Positions 50,649-59,434 of a stretch of DNA of 64,000 nucleotides are shown here, piece after piece. Source of the stretch: a virus; IMG/VR virus record IMGVR_UViG_3300027706_000007, positions 30,124-94,123 of that record; one strand, written 5' to 3'. Every line of letters starts with the position of its first letter. Position 1 is the stretch's first letter. Below the pieces are notes generated by a model. That model had not been told where the DNA came from, made no database searches, and was given only the letters and a program-made list of their open reading frames with translations. A program made the translations under genes and the position numbers.

Positions 50649-50897
50649 ATGTTTAAACAATTTACACCTGTAAGGTGCAGACATCCAATCTGCACTTATC
50701 TTAATGATACCATTGTCTCCTCATCTATGGATTCTGATAAAAATGTGTTTGGCATAGGCAATTCCGTACGCACGAATTTACTATATATTGATTTTATTCG
50801 TCGCGATATCGAACGCGGAGTTTGTATGTTAATTGTAAAAAGAGAGTTACGTTTAGATGACGTTTCTCCTCCAGTTTTGTATGTTGATTTCTTTTAA
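50649..50897 (+). CDS. Small protein, copy 2 of the pair
   Basis: 82 residues after CCTTATAAGCG. MFKQFTPVRCRHPICTYLNDTI, and IDFIRRDIERGVCMLIVKRELRLDD; clear paralogue. Confidence 0.6.
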   Translation: MFKQFTPVRCRHPICTYLNDTIVSSSMDSDKNVFGIGNSVRTNLLYIDFIRRDIERGVCMLIVKRELRLDDVSPPVLYVDFF

Positions 50898-50941
50898 AAA
50901 AAGAGCAATTTTTATAAACATCGAGTTTGCGCGTATATCGC

Positions 50942-51118
50942 ATGAGGCATTATGACACTCCGATTATTGAAGACGTGCGTATTTCGAGACAACTAGATTA
51001 TGCTTGTATGGGTATATGTAATATACTGTTTACTCCTTTACCAACAGAAGTGCTAAACATTATGTCCGCGACCAAAATATTCGCGAATGGACGAGATGAA
51101 AAAATATGGGAATATTAA
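50942..51118 (+). CDS. Small protein, unknown
   Basis: 58 residues from ATG 50942, about 27 bases after TTTTTATAAAC. DVRISRQLDYACMGICNILFTPLP; ends EKIWEY. Related by its start to the remnant at 49896. Confidence 0.5.
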   Translation: MRHYDTPIIEDVRISRQLDYACMGICNILFTPLPTEVLNIMSATKIFANGRDEKIWEY

Positions 51119-51396
51119 CAATCATTAAAAGAGAGGGCGATGTGACATATCGTATTATAAGGCCGAATATAACATTACCACCAACTGCGAATGTTGGGAG
51201 AAATACACTTGAGGTTCTGGTTACATTTGCTGAACTAGAATATCCTCAAATGATAGGTACTTTGCGCAAACTTAATTTTTTAGATGGCTTAACGTTATCG
51301 ATTATAGGAACTATAGAACAAATTTATATGGATTATCTACCTCTAACTTTTTATATTACTCGCGCCGATGCATCTGCACCATTAAAGGCGGGATAA
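51106..51396 (+). CDS. Small protein, unknown
   Basis: 96 residues; ATG 51106 lies inside the end of the previous gene. Hydrophobic core with a Thr/Ile-rich end; no motif. Confidence 0.5.
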   Translation: MGILTIIKREGDVTYRIIRPNITLPPTANVGRNTLEVLVTFAELEYPQMIGTLRKLNFLDGLTLSIIGTIEQIYMDYLPLTFYITRADASAPLKAG

Positions 51397-51398
51397 AA

Positions 51399-51653
51399 AT
51401 GCGTATTTGTAGAAAATTTAGTTCCGAGTTAGCAGAATTGTATGAGTCTATGCTGTCTCCTGAAGAGCGGCGGCGATTACCACCTGTATTTTCTCATCCT
51501 TATATGTTATTTCCTTTTTCTGGGGGCGATATAATGCCGGCGCGCCAGCAGAATAGCTGGGGTTATATTACCTATACTATTCGAGGAGAATTATTAAATT
51601 TTTTGAGAGCGAAAAACAAAAAAGTACGCATAATAGCCGGATTTAATGTATAA
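51399..51653 (+). CDS. Small protein, copy 1 of a near-identical pair
   Basis: 84 residues; GGCGGGAT before ATG. MRICRKFSSELAELYESMLSPEERRRLPPVFSHPY, NSWGYITYTIRGELLNFL; the copy at 51672 is the closest paralogue in the window. Confidence 0.6.
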   Translation: MRICRKFSSELAELYESMLSPEERRRLPPVFSHPYMLFPFSGGDIMPARQQNSWGYITYTIRGELLNFLRAKNKKVRIIAGFNV

Positions 51654-51671
51654 TTTTTGGGGATGTATAAA

Positions 51672-51926
51672 ATGCGTATTTGTAGAAAACTTAGTTATGA
51701 GTTAAAAGAATTATATGAGTCTATGCTGTCTCCTGAAGAGCGAGAACGATTACCACCCATGTTTTCCCATCCTCATGCCTTAATTCCTTTTCTTACAGGT
51801 AATCTTATGCCAGTGCGCCAGAGGAATGATTGGGGTCACATTACCTATACTATTCGAGGAGAAGTATTACGTTTTTTAGAGACAAAAAACAAAAAAATAT
51901 GTATGATAGCTGAATTTGATGGATAA
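51672..51926 (+). CDS. Small protein, copy 2 of the near-identical pair
   Basis: 84 residues from ATG 51672, equal in length to copy 1 and aligned over the whole sequence (YESMLSPEER, LPPMFSHP, GHITYTIRGEVLRFLETKNKK). Recent duplication. Confidence 0.6.
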   Translation: MRICRKLSYELKELYESMLSPEERERLPPMFSHPHALIPFLTGNLMPVRQRNDWGHITYTIRGEVLRFLETKNKKICMIAEFDG

Positions 51927-51976
51927 TAATTTTTAGGAAAGATATATAATATAGAGTTACAGCAGGCACGATTACA

Positions 51977-52426
51977 ATGCTATTCGCACTGCTGGTATTG
52001 TTTGGCTATATAAGCCAACAATTCACAACTCTAAGTGAAATATTCACAATTGATTATATGCGAGAGAAAGGATTTAAGAATGGCACATATATTGAACAAA
52101 TAGAAGATGGGAACACTATAAAATATAGATATACGCGTATTTTTCCATTTAAGTTTCTATGGATAGCAGTCGCCGCCGTCCAGCTATATTACGCTTTTAC
52201 TATGCCAGTGTGGTCAGGTATAATGATTATTTATATGATTTTTTTGGTACCTTCGCTTGTCTATGAAATCATTTTACTATTCGCACCATATGAGGAAACG
52301 TTTTCATCTGGCAGTCTATATACAACAGAAGGTATAGAAATAGCAATCATTGCGGCTCTGTTCTTTTATGTATTGGGCTGGTGGCACTTTTCAGGATTCT
52401 TCTCTACGCCATTCTTGCATCTATAA
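51977..52426 (+). CDS. Multi-span membrane protein
   Basis: 149 residues with about four hydrophobic segments (about 1-20, 57-78, 79-102, 118-137). TATA AAGATATATAATATA. Follows the small-gene array and precedes RNA ligase; no family recognised. Confidence 0.55.
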   Translation: MLFALLVLFGYISQQFTTLSEIFTIDYMREKGFKNGTYIEQIEDGNTIKYRYTRIFPFKFLWIAVAAVQLYYAFTMPVWSGIMIIYMIFLVPSLVYEIILLFAPYEETFSSGSLYTTEGIEIAIIAALFFYVLGWWHFSGFFSTPFLHL

Positions 52427-52473
52427 AAACGTAGAAACGCTTATAAATATATTTTTTATTCTATTGCTCCACA

Positions 52474-53451
52474 TTGTATGATTATATTAAAGTTCCACAT
52501 TTCGGTGAACCGCTGTCACGTGGAATAACGGACGGACACGTGTATGTAGAAGAAAAAGTAGATGGGTCGCAGTTTCGTGTTTACATTCCAAGCGAGAATA
52601 AACCCATACAATTCGGCTCTCATCATCAAAACATAACCACGACAGTCCCAAAGATGTTTGAAGTTGCGGTTGAGAGCGCGAAAAAGATATTTTCTCCTGA
52701 TAGATATCAGGGATACACTTTCTATTGCGAATTTTTATCGAGCAAAAAGCATAACACATTAGTCTACAATCGTGTTCCGGAAAACAATTTGATGCTGTTT
52801 GACGCATATGACGAACTTCATTCGCGGTGGGTTTTTCCATCCGAATTACCTACCCTCGCGCATGACTTGGGCATAGAAGCGGTTCCCATTTTAGGTGAAT
52901 ATGATAACATTTCTATGACCGAGTTAACTGAGAAACTTAACGAGTTCGCGAAAAATCGGGTATCAATTCTCGGCGGAGAGATAATTGAAGGGGTTGTCAT
53001 TAAAAATTATTCGAAACTTCACTCTCGTCACGATGAACACGGCCCCGAACCCGGACTTTGTCAGATAGTTTACTGGAATTCTACTAGTGTACCGCCTCAA
53101 ATCCCGTATATGGCAAAATATGTGCGTCCCGATTTTCGTGAGCGAAATAATTTAGAATGGAACCGCAAGCGCAATCCAGACCTCGATATTGCTCTTTCAT
53201 TGGCTACATCTTCACGCTTCACTAAAGTCATCAATCATGCGCGCGAACAGGGACTTCCACTTACGGATACTATGAAAGATGTGTCTATTCTACTTAAAGT
53301 ACTTGAAAAGGATTTCACTACCGAAGATAAACTTTACGTACAAGAAAAATTATGGGACGCATATAATGAAGATGTCTGGAGACAGCTAGTGAAACAATTC
53401 GTCACGTGGTATAAAGAAAAAACCTTCAAACAAAAACTTAATATGCAGTAA
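52474..53451 (+). CDS. RNA ligase (Rnl2-like nucleotidyltransferase)
   Basis: 325 residues from a leaderless TTG 52474. All nucleotidyltransferase motifs are seen: I K28-VDG (EEKVDGSQ), III FYCEFLSS, IIIa LMLFDAY, IV EGVVIKNY, V MAKYVRPDFRE. RNA ligases of this group seal RNA ends and repair tRNA cut by host defences. C-terminal 100 residues helical. Ends within the stop of the convergent gene. Confidence 0.8.
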   Translation: MYDYIKVPHFGEPLSRGITDGHVYVEEKVDGSQFRVYIPSENKPIQFGSHHQNITTTVPKMFEVAVESAKKIFSPDRYQGYTFYCEFLSSKKHNTLVYNRVPENNLMLFDAYDELHSRWVFPSELPTLAHDLGIEAVPILGEYDNISMTELTEKLNEFAKNRVSILGGEIIEGVVIKNYSKLHSRHDEHGPEPGLCQIVYWNSTSVPPQIPYMAKYVRPDFRERNNLEWNRKRNPDLDIALSLATSSRFTKVINHAREQGLPLTDTMKDVSILLKVLEKDFTTEDKLYVQEKLWDAYNEDVWRQLVKQFVTWYKEKTFKQKLNMQ

Positions 53452-53905
53452 TTGTTAGGTCGAAGTTAGCAGTTCCTACGGGTGCCGAAGGAGACGTTAC
53501 CAGCGTTAATACAAAAGATTGACATCCATTTGGTGCCAATGATACTGTGCCAGATTGGGCTAATGTGCTTGTTAGACTTCCTACACTCGAAGGCAATGTA
53601 CTTGATGTACTATTCGCGAAAAATGTTAATGTCGTTCCTCCAGTATTCTCAATTGCTACAGTTACAGAAGAAGTCCCACCCTGAACGACTTGCGGAAAAG
53701 ATATACTCGAAATTGGTGTACCCGAACACGCGCTACCGGAATACAGAACTAAATTTGGCGCTAAAATTATTGTGACTGTAGAAGGATATGTGAAATTTAG
53801 CGGATTTGAATTGGCGCGCAAATAAACAGCTATTCCTACGGATAGAGAAAATATCATATTTATTAGAAGGATTATACCTAAGATTTTTACCGTTTTGTTG
53901 CGCAC
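53438..53905 (-). CDS. Membrane-anchored beta-rich protein
   Basis: 155 residues from a leaderless GTG 53905. Basic start, hydrophobic segment (about residues 8-27), then a Ser/Thr-rich beta domain (PSTVTIILAPNLVLY ... FDLTITAY). Exported or virion-envelope-type. Overlaps the RNA ligase end by 14 bases. Confidence 0.6.
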   Translation of the reverse strand: MRNKTVKILGIILLINMIFSLSVGIAVYLRANSNPLNFTYPSTVTIILAPNLVLYSGSACSGTPISSISFPQVVQGGTSSVTVAIENTGGTTLTFFANSTSSTLPSSVGSLTSTLAQSGTVSLAPNGCQSFVLTLVTSPSAPVGTANFDLTITAY

Positions 53906-53944
53906 GATTAAATTGGTTATTTTTTGCCCTATAAAAAGTTTTGT

Positions 53945-54439
53945 CTAAAGAGTAACCGTAATTGTTACGTAATTGTTTACTGAATCATTAGCTATAATTG
54001 GAAGCAAGCTATCGCCAACAACATTATAATCTAATGGAGTTATATATCCTACTCTATAATGTATATATAACAAATTTGCAGTTGTGTTATAAAACCAACC
54101 TTCTTGATTAAGGTCTACCCACGAGATACAAGCGCCCGTTGTAATATTAACATTTGCACATTTAAAGCCTATAGTGGTTGCATTTAATGAATAAAGAGAT
54201 GCATATTGTGGTATTGCCCCCGTTTCGTTACTATATACAGCAGTAGGTGTCGCATTGGTATATATTATAACCCATCCACTGCTATCTACTGGCCCAGTAA
54301 AAACATATGAAACATTATATGGGACGATTGTTACATGACTCGGTATTGTCAAACTTGTATATGCTGCTATTGCGATTATAGTACCCGTAAATACGATTAC
54401 TATAATACCAAGTAAAAGGTAAAAGTTTCTCTTTTTCAA
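53945..54439 (-). CDS. Membrane-anchored beta-rich protein
   Basis: 164 residues from TTG 54439, a few bases after the previous stop, GAGAGG upstream; TTG 54466 would extend it. Basic start and a transmembrane stretch (about residues 5-27), then a beta-rich outside domain with one Cys. Partner of the preceding anchored protein. Confidence 0.55.
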   Translation of the reverse strand: MKKRNFYLLLGIIVIVFTGTIIAIAAYTSLTIPSHVTIVPYNVSYVFTGPVDSSGWVIIYTNATPTAVYSNETGAIPQYASLYSLNATTIGFKCANVNITTGACISWVDLNQEGWFYNTTANLLYIHYRVGYITPLDYNVVGDSLLPIIANDSVNNYVTITVTL

Positions 54440-54441
54440 CT

Positions 54442-54828
54442 TTAAACCTCTCGCAATGCGATACAAAGTCGCGTTGAGGTACTTCCTACTTCACGTATGA
54501 AAATTTTCCAGATTTTTAATTGGCTATCTTGTATTTTATCTTGCAGCATTGATAAACTATCAACCATAACTCCTAGATAACCATCAATTTGGATTAACCA
54601 TACGTCTTTAAGATATGATGGTTTAGTTACATATTTATATTCTATATTGCTTTCTTTTAGCGCACGTTGTATTTTACTTCGCTGTTGTGTGTAATTTTCA
54701 TCGTAATAATTTATGCGCACTTTTTTAAAGTTTCCTTCCAAACCTAATTGCATTGCATCACGTTTTATCGTTCTCATATAGTCCGATTCAGTCTTAAGTA
54801 TGTCATTCTCAAACTGTGTCGAGGTCAT
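54442..54828 (-). CDS. Soluble protein, unknown
   Basis: 128 residues. Charged alpha/beta pattern (FKKVRINYYDENYTQQRSKIQRALKESNIEYKYV). Overlaps the start region of the next gene by a few bases; first gene of a two-gene unit. Confidence 0.5.
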   Translation of the reverse strand: MTSTQFENDILKTESDYMRTIKRDAMQLGLEGNFKKVRINYYDENYTQQRSKIQRALKESNIEYKYVTKPSYLKDVWLIQIDGYLGVMVDSLSMLQDKIQDSQLKIWKIFIREVGSTSTRLCIALREV

Positions 54829-54865
54829 ACTTCGATATAGTTATTTTTCTGTATATAAGGGTTTA

Positions 54866-55441
54866 TCAATTTTTTAATATGGTGTTATTTGTGATTTGTT
54901 CCTTTTTTAAATGCTCACATTTCCCATTCAAACATTCAGTTTCGGGTATCCACAAACGCCTATCTTGTGCAATTATTCTTCTTGTGCGCACGAGTTTGTA
55001 TGCAGTATCGATTGGCATATGTTTGCGCGTGTGTAGATACCAAACTACTGCGAGCGGGCTTCGCTCGATTCCCGCGCCACAGTGTACTAAAACTTTTTTA
55101 TCATTTTTTAGATTATAATCAATTGTATTCGCGATTTTATCTAGTTGTTTCATATCTGCGCGCTCTCCGCGCAACAGTCTAATCCATGTCACATTTTTCG
55201 CTGTTTGTGTTGGGTGTTCTAAAACGCAAATTATTTTATCATAAGCATCAACTTTTTTCGCGTCGGAAAAATTTCCTATGAATAGGTTCGGAACGATTTC
55301 TGATGCCGGTATCGCGTTTAGTATATACGCGAAAAGAATGTGGTTAAAGCGAATTGATGCAATGAGTATCTTAGGCGATATCGAAAGCCAGAACCCGTTC
55401 TCGGGGCGAGAATCGTATATCTTATAATGAAATAAGTTCAT
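54866..55441 (-). CDS. Dual-specificity protein phosphatase
   Basis: 191 residues. HCGAGIERSPL with C121 and R127 matches HCxxGxxRS of DSP/tyrosine phosphatases; D96 (ERAD) fits the general acid. Hydrophobic N-terminal 40 residues may be a membrane tether or an unrelated segment. Rare in archaeal viruses as far as I know; could act on host regulators or nucleotides. Confidence 0.8.
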   Translation of the reverse strand: MNLFHYKIYDSRPENGFWLSISPKILIASIRFNHILFAYILNAIPASEIVPNLFIGNFSDAKKVDAYDKIICVLEHPTQTAKNVTWIRLLRGERADMKQLDKIANTIDYNLKNDKKVLVHCGAGIERSPLAVVWYLHTRKHMPIDTAYKLVRTRRIIAQDRRLWIPETECLNGKCEHLKKEQITNNTILKN

Positions 55442-55446
55442 AGTTC

Positions 55447-55572
55447 TTAACTCTCGGGAGGTACATTCGCCATTGATTCAGGAGGTCGGTGTTCATCACA
55501 ATAATAGCGCCCTTTATACATATATTTTGTATCCAATGGTAAATTCTGGAAACAGATAACGCAGTGAGGCAT
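55447..55572 (-). CDS. Short zinc-finger protein
   Basis: 41 residues from ATG 55572, 27 bases after CCTTTTTATTTAG; CVIC and CDEH make a zinc site. Ends 5 bases before the phosphatase start, same strand. Below usual calling length. Confidence 0.55.
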   Translation of the reverse strand: MPHCVICFQNLPLDTKYMYKGRYYCDEHRPPESMANVPPES

Positions 55573-55617
55573 ATTTACTTACTTTCAATCTTCTAAATAA
55601 AAAGGTTTCTCAGAAAT

Positions 55618-55824
55618 TTAATGTACTTCGACTCGTTTACCGCAGCAGCATTCGAAGGTTATTATACCCGTGGGCAATTTTTGAATATTTTTCGGTTTTA
55701 AACAGCCGAAACACGGGTGTTTTGGGTCTGTTTCGGAATTTCTTTTGCAAATATAGCATCTTTCGTCTTCTTGAACGTCTTTTAGAGGTAAATCAATCTT
55801 AAGTCCCCGCTTTCTTCTGGGCAT
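55618..55824 (-). CDS. Zinc-finger protein
   Basis: 68 residues, basic, with CYICKRNSETDPKHPCFGC and FECCCGKRVEVH; TATA ATTTATATACC. Two zinc sites possible. Confidence 0.55.
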   Translation of the reverse strand: MPRRKRGLKIDLPLKDVQEDERCYICKRNSETDPKHPCFGCLKPKNIQKLPTGIITFECCCGKRVEVH

Positions 55825-55920
55825 ATAAGTGCAGGATTAGAAACATGGTATATAAATTTTGCTGAATTTTGTATAAAATTCACGAAAGATTTATATAGAT
55901 ATCAGATGGTCTTAAATTTA

Positions 55921-56328
55921 ATGAGTTCTGATAATAAAGAGCAAATCAAAATAGAACTGCTTTTATCTAAAGAGTTAGTTAACAGAATTAGTAGATATTC
56001 AGTAAATTGGAATCAGGTATTCACGGATATTCTTACTAGTTATCTAGACTTGAAGGAACGCGCAGAAGTATTCGAAAGAATAATGCCCGCACTTAAACAG
56101 TTCAGTAATCCAAAAGATGAAGCAATAATAATGCCCGCAGGAACGAGCGGAAACATAAAGTTCCGTGAACAGCCCCAATCCGCAGAATCACCCGCCGAGA
56201 ACACGGGGGCCGTTTTGGATGTAAGACAGGGTAATACAGATGTCGCATCTGCCGGGTTACAATATCCAAAAATCCCAGATGAGGTACTAGAAAAATATAG
56301 AAAACCTGCTGAAAAACCTAGGAAATAA
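55921..56328 (+). CDS. Ribbon-helix-helix-like protein with disordered tail
   Basis: 135 residues from ATG 55921, about 27 bases after GATTTATATAG. The first 55 residues (IKIELLLSKELVNRISRYSVNWNQVFTDILTSYLDLKERAE) fit a ribbon-helix-helix DNA-binding fold; the remainder is Pro/Glu-rich. Candidate regulator; unproven. Confidence 0.5.
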   Translation: MSSDNKEQIKIELLLSKELVNRISRYSVNWNQVFTDILTSYLDLKERAEVFERIMPALKQFSNPKDEAIIMPAGTSGNIKFREQPQSAESPAENTGAVLDVRQGNTDVASAGLQYPKIPDEVLEKYRKPAEKPRK

Positions 56329-56366
56329 GATAATATTTAAATATCTTTTATTTAAAGGATAACATT

Positions 56367-56564
56367 ATGCGTACCCCGAAAAAACCAGTTTATTTAAATT
56401 TGAAAGAGTGGGAACTTATACTTACTATTTTGCGTGGGCATCTCAATCCGGCTACCTCATTTGATGACCCATGGAATGCGAATTTGAAACGCATAATTTT
56501 AAGCGCAGAAATGCAACTCTCGCGACAAAAGATAAACAGAGAAATTCTCAAATTATCTCGGTAA
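56367..56564 (+). CDS. Small basic protein
   Basis: 65 residues, TATA-like TTTATTTAAAGG. Helical, WELILTILRGHL and INREILKLSR. Confidence 0.5.
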   Translation: MRTPKKPVYLNLKEWELILTILRGHLNPATSFDDPWNANLKRIILSAEMQLSRQKINREILKLSR

Positions 56565-56656
56565 TAAAAGATTCCAAATGGTAATAAAACTTACCATATA
56601 AAATTTCATTTTGAAGCGAAACTTTTATATTTAAGTTTTGTTTTATCAATTTTAGT

Positions 56657-56980
56657 ATGTCCTCTATGGTTACACCGTTAGCATCGGGGTCTTCAGTTGC
56701 CTATCAGATTGGCGGAACACCCGTGCTTAAGATAGAAGTACCCGCTGCGCCATCGGCAATTACTGTTGGAACGAGTCCATTCACTTATACTAACACTAGC
56801 AATGGTATAGTTATAGTACTGGTTTCTGGTGGTACCGTATCTTCGATTGAGTTTCAGCGAGGTGCATTTACCTCTGGGTCTCTTGGAACTTCGGGAATGT
56901 TCGTTCTTGCAGTTGGTGACTCTCTCATAGTAACATATAGCGCTGCACCCAGCATGGAACTTGTACCGTTGCTGTCTTAA
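56657..56980 (+). CDS. Beta-rich virion-type protein
   Basis: 107 residues, leaderless after AACTTTTATATTTAAG. Gly/Ser/Thr/Val-rich with few charges, as seen in head-decoration or fibre proteins; similar style to 58313-58699. Confidence 0.55.
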   Translation: MSSMVTPLASGSSVAYQIGGTPVLKIEVPAAPSAITVGTSPFTYTNTSNGIVIVLVSGGTVSSIEFQRGAFTSGSLGTSGMFVLAVGDSLIVTYSAAPSMELVPLLS

Positions 56981-57003
56981 GACTCTCCATATCGCGGATA
57001 AAA

Positions 57004-57321
57004 ATGAACGCAATTCTCCGCGTGAAGACTATTGAGTGGGGTAACGAGAAATATATAAAAGGCGATGGTACTCCAGTTTTCCCTGACATAGATGGAATTG
57101 TTGAATATACAATTGCGCTTCCTGATAGAGAAATATATTTTATTCAACCTTTTAAACGCGGCGCGTCACTCACAGGTAGAATATGGGATTGGGATGGCAA
57201 TAAAAACGAACCCACATTAAGGCCTTCAATTGTGGCAGAGCAACCAAACTTTCGCGCGCACTTTTATCTCACGCGCGGAAAAATTGAATTATTGTCAGAT
57301 TCTACCGTATCGGTAGGTTAG
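57004..57321 (+). CDS. DUF6527-like protein
   Basis: 105 residues. FKRGASLTGRIWDWDGNKNEPTLRPSIVAEQ and RAHFYLTRGKIELLSDST match the DUF6527 pattern found in phages (W-x-W-x-G-x...PT-x-x-PSI ... G-x-I-x-x-L-x-DS). Function unknown. A 24-base gap separates it from the previous gene. Confidence 0.6.
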   Translation: MNAILRVKTIEWGNEKYIKGDGTPVFPDIDGIVEYTIALPDREIYFIQPFKRGASLTGRIWDWDGNKNEPTLRPSIVAEQPNFRAHFYLTRGKIELLSDSTVSVG

Positions 57322-57324
57322 AAT

Positions 57325-57549
57325 TTAGTCTTTTTCCAGTGATTTAAACGTCCATTCTAAATCCATTAAAAATGAGACAGTCATAGACGCGGATATAGAT
57401 ATTAAATCTGCTAATATGGGTGTCCAACTAAATCCATAAAGTAAAACCCAAAATAAAGATATCTGAAATATAATAGATATAATTCCAGTAATCCAATAAA
57501 TCGCGTACATTTTTAATACTTTTCTCGAAAAAAGTTTAGAGACTTTCAA
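57325..57549 (-). CDS. GtrA-like two-span membrane protein
   Basis: 74 residues with segments at about 15-38 and 42-62; LFWVLLYGFSWTPILADLISISASMTVSFLMDLEWTF resembles GtrA, normally four-span; here only the first half is present, so a minimal or truncated version. Confidence 0.45.
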   Translation of the reverse strand: MKVSKLFSRKVLKMYAIYWITGIISIIFQISLFWVLLYGFSWTPILADLISISASMTVSFLMDLEWTFKSLEKD

Positions 57550-57601
57550 ACACTATAAAGAAGAAACCTTTAAATAAAAATCTTTCTGTATTTTGTCTCG
57601 A

Positions 57602-57877
57602 ATGACCATCGAAATAGACTTTTTTTATTCCGCGTTAAAATCTGCTGGCGCGTGTGCGAAAATAGATGACAAAAGAAATACAGATTACTTAATTCTTATA
57701 AATCCACTCGGTTTTGCGACTGATTGCATCTCATGGAAACGCGAAGAATTATCTGTAGAAGAAAGAACCGTTTTAGCTCTAAATGAGACTCTATTGCACG
57801 AATTAACACATTGGGGAGATTTCGAGAAAAAGTGTTCGAAAAAGTGGGATGAATATATTCTAGGATTGCTGGACTGA
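57602..57877 (+). CDS. HELTH-motif putative zinc metallopeptidase
   Basis: 91 residues from ATG 57602, about 27 bases after CTTTAAATAAAA. LLHELTHWGDFEKK gives HELTH (HExxH) and a downstream Asp. Third ligand not sure. Converges on the Nmad1-like gene. Confidence 0.5.
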   Translation: MTIEIDFFYSALKSAGACAKIDDKRNTDYLILINPLGFATDCISWKREELSVEERTVLALNETLLHELTHWGDFEKKCSKKWDEYILGLLD

Positions 57878-58222
57878 TGTAGGTTTTCTCGTAGATTCGA
57901 CGAATAGCGCGTATGCTAAATCTAAATAATTAGAGAGGTCTATAAATGAGTCTTCCACAGCTTCATTTACCGCGACACCGCCCTTTAGTTCTATGTTAAT
58001 TATGCGGTCTATCTTCATTATCGCGTAAAGAAGTGCGAAAGCCAAATCGGGCTTACGTTCCCACAGTTCTGGAATTCGTAAAATTTGGGCTATTGTACCA
58101 TTTCGCTTAAAGTTGCTTAACACGTCATCAGATGTTGCATAATCGCGACTTTTTTGACTGGATACTTTTTGTCGGGCCAGAGTAAACTGTTGAATAAGTT
58201 CACGAAATTCTTCTTGCTGCAT
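57860..58222 (-). CDS. Nmad1/DUF1599-like protein
   Basis: 120 residues. SQKSRDYATSDDVLSNFKRNG, a KIDRI segment and EAVEDSFIDLSNYLDLAYAL follow the Nmad1 pattern (KG-x-DY ... NF ... K-x-x-R ... E-x-x-D-x-x-D-x-x-NY). This family is linked with nucleotide modification in viruses, although its biochemical step is unsettled. No modification enzyme is visible nearby. Confidence 0.65.
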   Translation of the reverse strand: MQQEEFRELIQQFTLARQKVSSQKSRDYATSDDVLSNFKRNGTIAQILRIPELWERKPDLAFALLYAIMKIDRIINIELKGGVAVNEAVEDSFIDLSNYLDLAYALFVESTRKPTSVQQS

Positions 58223-58312
58223 GCAGTTAAGAGAAATACAGTGAAAATATAAGCGTTACTTAATTTTCCAGAAGAGCAAACCTTAAATATATAACGCGCT
58301 ATTATTTTTTCG

Positions 58313-58699
58313 ATGCCCGAACCTCAGAGTGTGATTTCAAAAGAGCATATAGTTACTGTATTTATCCAGAATGGTTTGAATCAGGCTGCCTCAGTGCAGG
58401 TTCTCGGAAATATTTCCGGAACAAATACGGGTGCAGTAAATGTCGGAACGGCGATTTCTGCGGCGGCATCGGGGAACGCGTATCAAACATTTGATGCGTT
58501 GCAAACTAGTGGTTGGTTACCATATATATCAGTCGCAGTGACATGTTCTACCGCGCCAACTAGTGGCGCGATTACTGTTACACTTTTATACCCCGATGGT
58601 TACTCACAAACAATAATAGTAAATAATGATTCAATACGCGATACATCCACTCATACAGCGGCAAATGACGCTGCTATTTCGTGGACGCAGTGGCTTTAA
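58313..58699 (+). CDS. Beta-rich virion-type protein
   Basis: 128 residues, leaderless. Mostly Ala/Ser/Thr/Val strands, no cysteine except one; style of decoration or tail proteins. Same family style as 56657-56980. Confidence 0.5.
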   Translation: MPEPQSVISKEHIVTVFIQNGLNQAASVQVLGNISGTNTGAVNVGTAISAAASGNAYQTFDALQTSGWLPYISVAVTCSTAPTSGAITVTLLYPDGYSQTIIVNNDSIRDTSTHTAANDAAISWTQWL

Positions 58700-58986
58700 A
58701 GAACTTTAGCAGTTCCAAACTTTCCGATGGAAAGTTCGACATTCCCTCTAAAGTTTCGTGTGTATGCATTCTTAATTTCGAGTTTCGTTCCTACGTCTAT
58801 GTTCAAGTTCGTATCCCAGAGAGCCAGTTTTATGGTTCCGCTTTCATCAGCTATAGTCAGTTCCGAAACTACATGATTTGAACCATCTTTCAGTCTCACA
58901 TTCTTCTTCTCTGCTTTCATCACGACAACTAGAGGTAAGTCTATCTGCTTTGTTCCATCTTTTATATCCTTTATTTTTAGGTTCAT
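58696..58986 (-). CDS. OB-fold single-stranded DNA-binding protein, RPA/SSB-like
   Basis: 96 residues from ATG 58986, about 30 bases after CTTATATAG; ATG 58998 is also possible. KNVRLKDGSNHVVSELTIADESGTIKLALWDTNLN is the typical archaeal RPA/SSB OB-fold pattern. Would coat single-stranded DNA in replication. Overlaps the stop of the + strand gene by four bases. Confidence 0.65.
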   Translation of the reverse strand: MNLKIKDIKDGTKQIDLPLVVVMKAEKKNVRLKDGSNHVVSELTIADESGTIKLALWDTNLNIDVGTKLEIKNAYTRNFRGNVELSIGKFGTAKVL

Positions 58987-59018
58987 TATATCACCCATAA
59001 TCTATGGTCTATATAAGA

Positions 59019-59348
59019 TTAACTCAAATATTTTTGAGATACATCATCTTTCTCTGGCTCATTTTCTTGTTTCTTTCCTAAAAGTTTTACGTCATTAAAA
59101 GCTATTATTTTTGCATCTTCTATCATCTCAAGAAGAATTTGCACGGTTTTTGCTGGATTTTGCTTACCTTCATCGCTGTTGAGATAATTCCTGATTAGTT
59201 GAGCCTGATATAGCTGTTGAAGATATGTGAGTGCATATGTGGCTATTTCTGTAGCTTCCAAACTTTTGTTAATCGTCTCAACTATTGTCTGTGCCAATTT
59301 AGCTACACGTTCTATCATATGCTTTCTTATTTCGTCTTCAGAACTCAT
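59019..59348 (-). CDS. Helical protein, unknown
   Basis: 109 residues, charged helices throughout (MIERVAKLAQTIVETINKSLEATEIATYALTYLQQLYQAQLIRN). Unknown; follows the OB-fold gene region. Confidence 0.5.
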   Translation of the reverse strand: MSSEDEIRKHMIERVAKLAQTIVETINKSLEATEIATYALTYLQQLYQAQLIRNYLNSDEGKQNPAKTVQILLEMIEDAKIIAFNDVKLLGKKQENEPEKDDVSQKYLS

Positions 59349-59434
59349 GCCGATACTCGCAAAAATGCTCGTTATAAATGTTATGCGATTTTTGAATAAA
59401 TTTTAAATACTCACCCGACTTTTAGACACAATTG

